Source: Gorillibacterium sp.
Lineage (GTDB): Bacteria > Bacillota > Bacilli > Paenibacillales > NBRC-103111
Direction: 5' to 3'
Assembly: GCA_014380705.1 (NCBI GenBank)
Contig: JACMJI010000417.1
Location: 1-8,046, forward strand
Length of the DNA stretch: 8,046 nucleotides
Positions 1 to 5,696 of the stretch are shown here, piece after piece; position 1 is the stretch's first letter; the number at the start of each line of letters is the position of its first letter. Made by a program: the position numbers and the translations under genes. The notes beneath the pieces are model-generated. The model was not told where the DNA came from, did not search any database, and saw only the letters and a program-made list of their open reading frames with translations.

Positions 1-322
1 AGAAAATATCCGCATAAGACGGCGCAATAACCACCTTAAAGCCGTAGTCCATGATCGCCCAAGGAGCATGCTCACGAGAAGAGCCACAGCCGAAATTGGC
101 ACGACTTAGCAAGACCGAAGCCCCCTGGTATCGCGGCTGATTAAGCGTGAATTCCGGGTTGACAACACCCTCCGCATCCCATCTCCATTCAAAGAACAGG
201 AATTGACCAAAGCCCGTTCGTTCAATCCGCTTCAAAAATTGCTTCGGAATGATTGCGTCTGTATCTACATTAACTCGGTCCACAGGTACAGCGAGTCCGG
301 TATGTGTCTTAAAAGATTCCAT
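1..322 (-). CDS. leuD: 3-isopropylmalate dehydratase small subunit, N-terminal part (cut by window edge)
   Basis: LeuD is the small subunit of isopropylmalate isomerase. With LeuC it converts 2-isopropylmalate to 3-isopropylmalate in cytoplasmic leucine synthesis. I translated this stretch directly. It starts at ATG 322-320 with [20 protein letters not shown] and stays open for 107 codons to the left edge. The family hallmarks are visible: the early [13 protein letters not shown] segment (residues 20-32), the FLFFEWRWD region (41-49), and the swivelling-domain motif [13 protein letters not shown] (77-89), which helps bind substrate. Full LeuD is usually about 200 residues, so roughly half is outside the window. 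An AGAAGGGAG ribosome binding site lies 12 bases upstream, a little far. No in-frame alternative start lies between it and the ATG. The gene begins 22 bp after the leuC stop on the same strand, so the two are almost certainly co-transcribed. No damage is seen in the visible part. Confidence 0.95.
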   Translation of the reverse strand, partial: MESFKTHTGLAVPVDRVNVDTDAIIPKQFLKRIERTGFGQFLFFEWRWDAEGVVNPEFTLNQPRYQGASVLLSRANFGCGSSREHAPWAIMDYGFKVVIAPSYADIF

Positions 323-344
323 CGTATGCTTAAGCTCCCTTCTA

Positions 345-1748
345 TTAGTTGAACTGCCATTCCCGGACATCAACAAAATGCCCTTTAACTGCCGCTGCCG
401 CTGCCATCTCCGGTGAAACAAGATGAGTACGCCCACCTCGTCCTTGACGACCTTCGAAATTACGATTCGAAGTGGATGCACAGCGTTGTCCAGGGGTGAG
501 GTAATCTGGATTCATCGCTAAACACATGCTGCAGCCTGCGTCCCGCCATTCAAATCCAGCATCGGTGAAGATCTGATCCAGGCCTTCCTGCTCTGCCTGA
601 ATCTTCACCAAGCCTGAGCCCGGTACCACAATCGCTTGCACAGCGGGGTTTACTTTATAACCTTTAGCAACGGAAGCCGCCGCACGAAGGTCTTCAATCC
701 GCCCATTCGTACAAGAACCAATAAAGACAACATCTAACGTAAGATCTGTCATTGGAGTCCCTGGGGTAATATCCATGTATTCCAGCGCTTTTTCAGCAGC
801 CTTGCGTGCATTTTCTGTAGTAAAGTTTTTCGGGTCTGGAACAAACCCGTCGATTCCAATTCCCATCCCTGGACTTGTACCCCAGGTTACCTGAGGAACA
901 AGAGTATCTGCATTGAAATGCACAATACGGTCAAAGACAGCGCCCTCGTCCGTTACGTAGGTTCTCCAGACTTCTACGGCTGCATCAAAAGCTTCACCCT
1001 GTGGCACATAAGGTCGACCACGCAAGTAATTAAAAGTCGTTTCATCGGGAGTAATGAGTCCAGCGCGTGCTCCTGCTTCAATTGACATGTTGCAAACGGT
1101 CATCCGTTCTTCCATCGTCAATTCAAGAATCGCTTCCCCGGTATATTCAATAACATAACCTGTACCAAAATCCGTACCATGCTCAGCGATTATTCCGAGA
1201 ATTAGGTCCTTCGCCGTCACGCCTGAACCACGCTTGCCGCTGATCCGCACTTCCATCGTTTTGGATTTAGCCTGCTGTAAGCATTGCGTTGCGAGCACAT
1301 GCTCCACTTCACTCGTCCCTACACCGAAGGCTAGTGCGCCAAACGCACCGTGAGTTGCCGTGTGGCTATCACCACAAACAATCGTGTAGCCCGGTTGAGT
1401 TAACCCTTGCTCTGGGCCCATAACGTGAACAACACCCTGTTCAACACTGTTTAGCCCAAACAGCTTCACGCCAAACTCTTGGCAATTCGTATCGAGTGTG
1501 TTGATTTGCTGAAGGGAGATGGGATCCTTAATATTAAACCGATCCTTGGTTGGTACATTATGATCCATTGTTGCGAATGTGCGACCCGGTCTGCGGACTT
1601 TGCGTCCGGCAAGTCGTAATCCTTCGAAAGCTTGCGGGGACGTTACCTCATGAACCAAATGCAGATCGATGTAGAGGATGCTTGGCTTGCCTTCCTCTTG
1701 ATAAATCACATGATTTTCCCATATTTTCTCATATAAAGTTTTGGCCAT
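345..1748 (-). CDS. leuC: 3-isopropylmalate dehydratase large subunit
   Basis: LeuC is the large, [4Fe-4S]-carrying subunit of isopropylmalate isomerase, an aconitase-family enzyme that works with LeuD in leucine synthesis. The 467-residue product matches the usual bacterial LeuC length. Visible motifs in order are an early MDHNVPT segment (61-67), [21 protein letters not shown] (124-144), [16 protein letters not shown] (342-357), [13 protein letters not shown] (403-415) and the C-terminal [20 protein letters not shown] (427-446). The cluster ligands are by family knowledge C346, C406 and C409, all present. The start is ATG 1748-1746, preceded by a strong AGAGGTGAG ribosome binding site about five bases upstream. 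The gene is first in its unit, with leuD following after 22 bp. leuA and leuB are not adjacent here; the gene upstream is a divergent LysR regulator. There is no space for a T-box leader in the 125-bp divergent gap. No frameshift or missing key residue is seen. Confidence 0.98.
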   Translation of the reverse strand: MAKTLYEKIWENHVIYQEEGKPSILYIDLHLVHEVTSPQAFEGLRLAGRKVRRPGRTFATMDHNVPTKDRFNIKDPISLQQINTLDTNCQEFGVKLFGLNSVEQGVVHVMGPEQGLTQPGYTIVCGDSHTATHGAFGALAFGVGTSEVEHVLATQCLQQAKSKTMEVRISGKRGSGVTAKDLILGIIAEHGTDFGTGYVIEYTGEAILELTMEERMTVCNMSIEAGARAGLITPDETTFNYLRGRPYVPQGEAFDAAVEVWRTYVTDEGAVFDRIVHFNADTLVPQVTWGTSPGMGIGIDGFVPDPKNFTTENARKAAEKALEYMDITPGTPMTDLTLDVVFIGSCTNGRIEDLRAAASVAKGYKVNPAVQAIVVPGSGLVKIQAEQEGLDQIFTDAGFEWRDAGCSMCLAMNPDYLTPGQRCASTSNRNFEGRQGRGGRTHLVSPEMAAAAAVKGHFVDVREWQFN

Positions 1749-1752
1749 ATCC

Positions 1753-1763
1753 GCTCACCTCTT
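1753..1763 (-). promoter_or_regulatory. ribosome binding site of leuC
   Basis: Read on the minus strand this is AAGAGGTGAGC, a near-ideal Shine-Dalgarno match about five bases before ATG 1748. It fixes the leuC start. Confidence 0.85.
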
Positions 1764-1787
1764 ACCCGAAAATAATTTTCATTGACT

Positions 1788-1817
1788 CTTATAGTACATT
1801 ACCATTTATTCTGTCAT
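1788..1817 (-). promoter_or_regulatory. predicted leuC-leuD promoter
   Basis: On the minus strand an ATGACA -35 box (1812-1817, five of six consensus bases) is followed after 18 bp by a TATAAG -10 box (1788-1793, five of six). This predicts a start point near 1781 and a leader of only about 33 bases before leuC. Such a leader is too short for a T-box or a long attenuator. The assignment is by consensus match only. The 18-bp spacer is slightly long, which would suit an activator-dependent promoter. Confidence 0.55.
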
Positions 1818-1827
1818 TGGTCTAAGA

Positions 1828-1842
1828 TATAATGTCTATAAT
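1828..1842 (+). promoter_or_regulatory. predicted -10 region of the LysR regulator promoter
   Basis: Two perfect TATAAT hexamers sit nine bases apart on the plus strand, at 1828-1833 and 1837-1842, upstream of the regulator start at 1874. Neither has a good -35 box: TTTATT at 1805-1810 lies 17 bp before the first, and TCATTG at 1814-1819 lies 17 bp before the second. Which hexamer is used cannot be decided by eye. The region overlaps the upstream side of the leuC promoter, the usual arrangement for an autoregulated LysR gene. Confidence 0.45.
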
Positions 1843-1858
1843 ATTGATAGGTAATACT
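1840..1858. promoter_or_regulatory. candidate LysR-type operator (imperfect inverted repeat)
   Basis: AATATT (1840-1845) and AATACT (1853-1858) are separated by seven bases. On the minus strand they read AGTATT-N7-AATATT, an inverted repeat with five of six pairs matching. The centre, near 1849, is about 68 bp upstream of the predicted leuC start point. LysR activators typically have their recognition site near -65. It also falls at or just after the predicted start point of the LysR gene, where binding would repress it. The spacing does not give a clean T-N11-A, and the sequence is AT-rich, so a chance match is possible. Confidence 0.35.
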
Positions 1859-1873
1859 AATAGAGGTGATCAC

Positions 1874-2791
1874 GTGGAATTACGCCAACTGCAGTATGCT
1901 GTTAAAATTGCAGCAGAGAAAAACTTCTCCCGAGCAGCTGAGAAGCTGCACATTGCTCAACCGTCCCTTAGTCAACAGCTTTCAAAGCTGGAGAAGGAGC
2001 TAGGTGTTCTACTTTTTCAAAGAAATACTAATTCAGTCGAATTAACGCATGCTGGGGCTGTGTTTGTGGATAAAGCACAATTCATTCTCGATCACACGAA
2101 TCAGCTTCAACGAGAAATGGAGGATTTCTCCCAAATGAAAAAAGGCCGCCTAGTTGTCGGCAGCCTACCTAATACGGGAACGCATATTCTCCCCTTAGTT
2201 TTACCAGCTTTTCGTGAACGATATCCAGGAATCGAGCTTACACTTGTCGAGGATAGCACCGCCCGCCTTGAGAAATTTACCTCTCACGGAACGACAGATA
2301 TTAGTCTACTGACTCTTCCCATTGAAGAGCCTTCTCTAGATTATACCCCTCTTATCCATGAGGAGCTTTGGCTGGCTGTACCCAAAAACCATCCTTTGGC
2401 TGAGGCACAGGCGAAACGAGAGATTGATATCTCCGAGCTTAAGGATGAACCCTTTATTTTGCTAAAAATGGGACAGGGCTTCCGTCAGATCAGCATGGAA
2501 TTATGTCGAATCGCAGGTTTCGAACCTACGATTGTTTTTGAAAGCAGCAACATTGTTACTGTCCAATCACTGGTCGCTGCTGGAATGGGTATTGGCTTTA
2601 TCCCTTCCATGATTGCTAAGGATTCATCTGGGCCTTTTACCCCTGTTTATTTGAATCTAAAGGGAAAGCCCTATCGTACCCTAGTCATTGCGTACCGTAA
2701 AGGTCGTTATCAGTCGAAAGCTGTGGAGGCGTTTGTTCAAGTAGCCCTTGATGCAATTAAAGGGAATGCTTCAGGAGCTTCACTGAAATAA
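1874..2791 (+). CDS. LysR-family transcriptional regulator, probable regulator of leuCD
   Basis: This is a DNA-binding regulator with an N-terminal winged helix-turn-helix and a periplasmic-binding-protein-like effector domain. From the GTG at 1874 it has 305 residues, the normal LysR length, and starts VELRQLQYAVKIAAEKNFSR. The helix-turn-helix spans about residues 18-37 (FSRAAEKLHIAQPSLSQQLS) and leads into LEKELGVLLFQR. The effector domain runs from about residue 93 (GRLVVGSLPNTGTHILPLVLP) to the end, with the typical late segment SLVAAGMGIGFIPS. GTG 1874 is chosen because AGAGGTGAT (1862-1870) precedes it and because LysR proteins usually begin M-E/D-L-R-Q-L. An in-frame ATG at 1832 would add 14 residues, but it overlaps the predicted -10 box. 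The gene is divergent from leuC, and LysR proteins commonly control their divergent neighbour, so leuCD is the inferred target. The effector is unknown; 2-isopropylmalate would be a reasonable guess. No specific named family member is recognised. Confidence 0.92.
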   Translation: MELRQLQYAVKIAAEKNFSRAAEKLHIAQPSLSQQLSKLEKELGVLLFQRNTNSVELTHAGAVFVDKAQFILDHTNQLQREMEDFSQMKKGRLVVGSLPNTGTHILPLVLPAFRERYPGIELTLVEDSTARLEKFTSHGTTDISLLTLPIEEPSLDYTPLIHEELWLAVPKNHPLAEAQAKREIDISELKDEPFILLKMGQGFRQISMELCRIAGFEPTIVFESSNIVTVQSLVAAGMGIGFIPSMIAKDSSGPFTPVYLNLKGKPYRTLVIAYRKGRYQSKAVEAFVQVALDAIKGNASGASLK

Positions 2792-2800
2792 ATTTTACGA

Positions 2801-2839
2801 AGCCAATTCAACATGTCGAACATGTTCTGGGGCTGAATT
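2801..2839. terminator. hairpin between convergent genes, possible weak two-way terminator
   Basis: AACATG (2810-2815) and CATGTT (2821-2826) pair perfectly around a five-base TCGAA loop. The outer arms can extend the stem past an internal loop, as AGCC (2801-2804) with GGCT (2831-2834) or AATTCA (2805-2810) with TGAATT (2834-2839). It sits just after the regulator stop (2789-2791) and at the stop of the convergent small gene (2839-2841), the right place for a shared terminator. Neither side has a good T-run, so termination strength is doubtful. Confidence 0.4.
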
Positions 2840-3168
2840 TAAGCAACGTTTGTTTCCTCTATCAGCATAACAAGCATTCCACTCAAATGATCCACTTCAG
2901 TCGAATAGGTGCGAAGCTGTGCAGAACCAGGGAGATCTAATCTTCCATCATCTAAGCTAATCTTGTAGTCTCGAATAGGGCTAAAGACAAAACGATCACA
3001 AACGATTCCGTCACTTAGCTTCCCGCCGCCAAGCGGGCATTCATTCTCTATCATCCGGATTTCACCCGTCTTCAATCTGAATAGGGCTAACTCTACCCCA
3101 AACATCTGGATGACGCGAGAATCTCTTCTCATAATTTCGGTAAGTTTTCCTAAGGCAACCTTTTTCAT
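2839..3168 (-). CDS. Rieske/NirD-like small protein with degenerate iron-sulfur ligands
   Basis: This 109-residue soluble protein resembles the Rieske-like small subunit of assimilatory nitrite reductase (NirD/NasE type). The resemblance is clear in ENECPLGGGKLSDGIVCDRF (41-60) and VFSPIRDYKISLDDGRLDLP (61-80). In true Rieske proteins these are C-x-H and C-x-x-H, binding a [2Fe-2S] cluster. Here only C44 survives: the other three positions are L46, S63 and R66. C57 is an extra cysteine not in a ligand position. A cluster of the normal kind therefore seems unlikely, though the fold is probably kept; some NirD proteins are known to lack the ligands. The start is ATG 3168, with AGAGG seven bases upstream. 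A possible -10 box, TATAGT, lies at 3202-3207 on the minus strand, with a poor -35. No nitrite reductase large subunit, oxygenase or electron-transfer partner lies beside it, so no function is assigned. The reading frame is intact and shows no sign of decay. Confidence 0.8.
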   Translation of the reverse strand: MKKVALGKLTEIMRRDSRVIQMFGVELALFRLKTGEIRMIENECPLGGGKLSDGIVCDRFVFSPIRDYKISLDDGRLDLPGSAQLRTYSTEVDHLSGMLVMLIEETNVA

Positions 3169-3367
3169 CGCGCAGCCTCTTTTCTATAAGATCTTCGTGT
3201 TACTATACTTTACCTTCACCTAAAAGTATCGCCAGAATTTATCTAGATTAACCTGACTATACAAGATGAATTTCCATAACACAATAGACTAATGTCATAG
3301 AGTCTCACATGTTATATTATACATTCTGCCCTGAAAATAAAAAACGAACATTTTCATTCATCCGTGG

Positions 3368-3383
3368 TGCCGCCCAAGCGGCA
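3368..3383. repeat. GC-rich perfect hairpin TGCCGC-CCAA-GCGGCA
   Basis: Six bases pair perfectly around a four-base loop, and a flanking CC (3362-3363) / GG (3385-3386) could add pairs. It stands out against the AT-rich surroundings. There is no adjacent T-run on either strand; the nearest on the minus strand is about 20 bases away. It is therefore not a standard intrinsic terminator. Its role is unknown. Confidence 0.6.
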
Positions 3384-3401
3384 TGGAAGTCTGATATAGT
3401 G

Positions 3402-3444
3402 AAAAAAGCAGCTCATACCTCATTCAGAGGACGAACTGCTTTTT
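3402..3444 (-). terminator. two-way intrinsic terminator after the pullulanase gene
   Basis: AAAAAGCAG (3403-3411) pairs with CTGCTTTTT (3436-3444), and an inner CCTC/GAGG stem closes around a five-base loop (3418-3430). On the minus strand the stem ends in a run of six T (complement of 3402-3407), about 22 bases after the pullulanase stop codon. The opposite strand also ends in five T, so it could stop plus-strand transcripts too. Confidence 0.8.
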
Positions 3445-3465
3445 CGATGCATAGCTAACCAAAAA

Positions 3466-5415
3466 CTAGAGGACTTCCAGTACGATCATACCCATCCCAT
3501 GGACTTGTAATTGGCCTTCCTTAAGCGAGCTTACATGCTCTCCGCCAAATCTAATCTGCCATTGACCAAGTTCGGGTAGACATAATTCAGAGGACCATAA
3601 ATTCGCATGGTATAGAACATACAGATGATGTGTATGATCTCCCCCAGCATAATCACGTAATGTATAAGCCACACACAGGTCTGGGGCTTCCTCAAAATAT
3701 AAATGAGAACGAATATCTGTTGCATTCTTCATTCGAAAAGCTGGATGCTCCTTACGAAGTTTAATCAACTGGCGGACATAATTAACATCGTCCTGTCGGT
3801 CTGCACAACGTTGCCAATCCATCCAGTTAACCGTATCAGGCGATTTATAGCTATTTTCAACACCGAACTTTGTTCTCATAAATTCCTGGCCCGCATGGAG
3901 AAAAGGAATGCCTTGACTGGTCATAACGATAGCTGTAGAAAGCCTATGCATGGCTTTGATTCCTTCATCATCTATATGATTAGCCAATTTCAATTTATCC
4001 CATAACGTAAAATTATCATGACATTCTACGTAATTAACACTCTGTTCAGGTTCAGAAGCGAATGAATACAATTCGTCATTATAATAAATTGAGCCCGCTG
4101 CGCCTTTCTTCACCTCGTTAACCAAATAACCTGCTCCCTCAACAAAGCCGCTATCTCTTCCATGAAAGGTGCTTCCTTTCACGGCATTACGCAAATGATC
4201 GTTAAATTGGCCAATTCGCGGCAGTCGAGGTGCACTCCCTTGGTTCGCGCGATCCTCCGGGGGTAGACCACATTCCATGGACCAGCCTTCTCCGATCATG
4301 AAGATGGACGGGTCTATTCTATCAAGATTGCTACGGATGGCACGCATCGTCTCCACATCATGCAGACCCATAAGATCAAAGCGGAAGCCATCTATATGAT
4401 ACTCTTTCGCCCAATGCATAATAGAATCCATGATGAACTTACGCGTCATTTTTCGTTCAGAAGCCATCTCATTTCCGCAAAAGGAGCCATCGAATAATTC
4501 TCCATTTTCCCGATAACGAAGATAATAGCCTGGTACCAGCTTCGTAAAATTGATACGATATCCATCATAAACATGGTTATAAACAACATCCATGATCACC
4601 CGTATGCCCCTGTCATGAAAGGCTTGGATCATTTGTTTTAATTCACGGATACGAGATAAGGGATTATAAGGATTCGTAGAATATGAACCTTCTGGAGCAT
4701 TGTAGTTTTGTGGATCATAGCCCCAATTATAGCTTTCTTCAGGTGCTCTTTCATCAACGCTTAGCGCACTGAAGTCAAAAATCGGAAGTAATTGAACATC
4801 GGTAACGCCTAAACTTACAATGTGATCAAGTCCTGTTTTAATTCCTTCCGGTCCACGAGTTCCAGGCTCCGCAAGGCCTAGATACTTTCCTTTAAAGAAG
4901 GCACCGCTTTCAGGATGAGATGTCATATCACGCACATGTAATTCATAGATGATCTTATCGACCGTATCCATCATTTCAGGCTTCGAAGCATTCCAACCCT
5001 CTGGATTCGTGGCTGAGAAATCAATAATAACGCCTCGATCACCATTTATACCTGTAGCCTTGGCATAAGGATCCACAGCTTCATTCCATTGATTGCCGAT
5101 GAGTACCTTATAGGTATAAAACCAGTTTTTAAGGTCTTTGCTTACTCGCAGTGTCCATGTGCCTTTTTCACTTTTTTCTAAAGGAAGCTCAAGCGCAATC
5201 TCTCCCTCACTAGTGGCAAATAGCACAAGTTTGGCTTCCGTAGCTGTAGGTGCCCAAAGTCTAAAAGCACTCTCTGTTTGCGTATAGGATACGCCGAGAT
5301 CATCTCCGTCGTATGCATAGTATTCATCAAAATCCCGAGAAAAAACCGAGATACCACTTGTATTTTCAGGGGAACCATAATCTATGTTAAAGTCTAACTC
5401 CTTTTGTACGGCCAT
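3466..5415 (-). CDS. type I pullulanase (alpha-1,6 debranching enzyme), cytoplasmic
   Basis: This GH13 enzyme hydrolyses alpha-1,6 branch points in pullulan, branched maltodextrins or glycogen. From ATG 5415 it has 649 residues. A CBM48-like beta domain (about 45-135) contains FRLWAPTATEAKLVLF. The pullulanase signature YNWGYDP is at 229-235. The GH13 regions follow: DVVYNH (276-281), GFRFDLMGLHD (343-353, nucleophile D347), MIGEGW (373-378, acid/base E376) and VECHDN (463-468, D467). All catalytic residues are present. A C-terminal beta domain ends the chain. There is no signal peptide, so it should act in the cytoplasm, like B. subtilis AmyX, on imported or stored glucans. ATG 5415 is chosen because GGAGAG lies eight bases upstream; a GTG three codons earlier directly abuts that site. 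It is a single-gene unit with its own terminator and no sugar-transport or glycogen genes beside it in the window. No clear catabolite-repression cre site was found upstream. Confidence 0.95.
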   Translation of the reverse strand: MAVQKELDFNIDYGSPENTSGISVFSRDFDEYYAYDGDDLGVSYTQTESAFRLWAPTATEAKLVLFATSEGEIALELPLEKSEKGTWTLRVSKDLKNWFYTYKVLIGNQWNEAVDPYAKATGINGDRGVIIDFSATNPEGWNASKPEMMDTVDKIIYELHVRDMTSHPESGAFFKGKYLGLAEPGTRGPEGIKTGLDHIVSLGVTDVQLLPIFDFSALSVDERAPEESYNWGYDPQNYNAPEGSYSTNPYNPLSRIRELKQMIQAFHDRGIRVIMDVVYNHVYDGYRINFTKLVPGYYLRYRENGELFDGSFCGNEMASERKMTRKFIMDSIMHWAKEYHIDGFRFDLMGLHDVETMRAIRSNLDRIDPSIFMIGEGWSMECGLPPEDRANQGSAPRLPRIGQFNDHLRNAVKGSTFHGRDSGFVEGAGYLVNEVKKGAAGSIYYNDELYSFASEPEQSVNYVECHDNFTLWDKLKLANHIDDEGIKAMHRLSTAIVMTSQGIPFLHAGQEFMRTKFGVENSYKSPDTVNWMDWQRCADRQDDVNYVRQLIKLRKEHPAFRMKNATDIRSHLYFEEAPDLCVAYTLRDYAGGDHTHHLYVLYHANLWSSELCLPELGQWQIRFGGEHVSSLKEGQLQVHGMGMIVLEVL

Positions 5416-5425
5416 TGCCAACACT

Positions 5426-5431
5426 CTCCAT
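5426..5431 (-). promoter_or_regulatory. ribosome binding site that decides the pullulanase start
   Basis: On the minus strand this area reads GGAGAGTGTTGGCAATG. GGAGA is eight to nine bases before the ATG at 5415-5413 but touches the in-frame GTG at 5424-5422, so the ATG is favoured. Confidence 0.7.
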
Positions 5432-5610
5432 GTTCATAAGGATTGAGTAAGTCATATCTTCACTATAATCGGAATGGACAAGGAAGACGGTGATATATTT
5501 AACACTAATAAGTTATTGTTATTGCATAGTATGCATCTTATTCAGTTATTCTACTGGCAAATATACAGTTCTCTAATTATGACCCCTTCGAACGATATTT
5601 TTCGAGACAC

Positions 5611-5640
5611 AAAAAAAGCAGCATGGGATCTCCATACTGC
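5611..5640 (-). terminator. strong intrinsic terminator after the RND efflux gene
   Basis: On the minus strand GCAGTATGG pairs with CCATGCTGC (nine pairs, one G-T) around a five-base AGATC loop and is followed directly by seven T (complement of 5611-5617). It lies 57 bases after the stop codon at 5697-5699. It separates the efflux gene from the pullulanase downstream on the same strand. Confidence 0.9.
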
Positions 5641-5696
5641 CATTTTGCTACCTTATCATTATTTCATCTTTTTAGAGAAGTTGGTTTTTCTTTTTC

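Larger units (their letters stand above)
3169..3465. other. AT-rich intergenic region with several inverted repeats
   Basis: No convincing gene is seen in these 297 bases. The right part holds three inverted repeats: TGAAAAT/ATTTTCA (3332-3338 with 3350-3356), TGCCGC-CCAA-GCGGCA (3368-3383) and the terminator at 3402-3444. The part near 3180-3210 carries the likely promoter of the small Rieske-like gene. The stretch 3211-3330 is AT-rich and shows nothing I can name. Confidence 0.6.
5425..5696. other. AT-rich intergenic region: pullulanase upstream side and efflux-gene terminator
   Basis: No supported gene lies in these 272 bases. The left part must hold the pullulanase promoter. On the minus strand TATAGT occurs near 5465-5470, and a weak TTGTCC / GATATG pair with 17-bp spacing also fits, so the promoter is not resolved. 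A small palindrome GCATA-G-TATGC lies around 5524-5534, role unknown. The right part holds the terminator at 5611-5640. Confidence 0.5.

Noticed and set aside
1550..1825. Plus-strand open frame of 91 codons opposite the leuC start
   Set aside because: It lies mostly antisense to the conserved N-terminus of LeuC, has no family resemblance and no sensible ribosome binding site; a shadow frame.
1832..1873. Longer LysR start at ATG 1832
   Set aside because: The ATG overlaps the predicted TATAAT box, the extra 14 residues do not look like the start of a LysR protein, and GTG 1874 has AGAGGTGAT just upstream.
3703..4005. Plus-strand open frame of 100 codons inside the pullulanase gene
   Set aside because: It is antisense to conserved pullulanase sequence and encodes no recognisable domain.
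5587..5605. TCGAA/TTCGA inverted repeat
   Set aside because: Only five pairs with an AT-rich loop, close to the terminator and without a conserved context; likely chance.
5425..5610. Possible catabolite-repression (cre) site upstream of the pullulanase
   Set aside because: I looked for the TGNAANCGNTNNCA core and found no acceptable match on reading.
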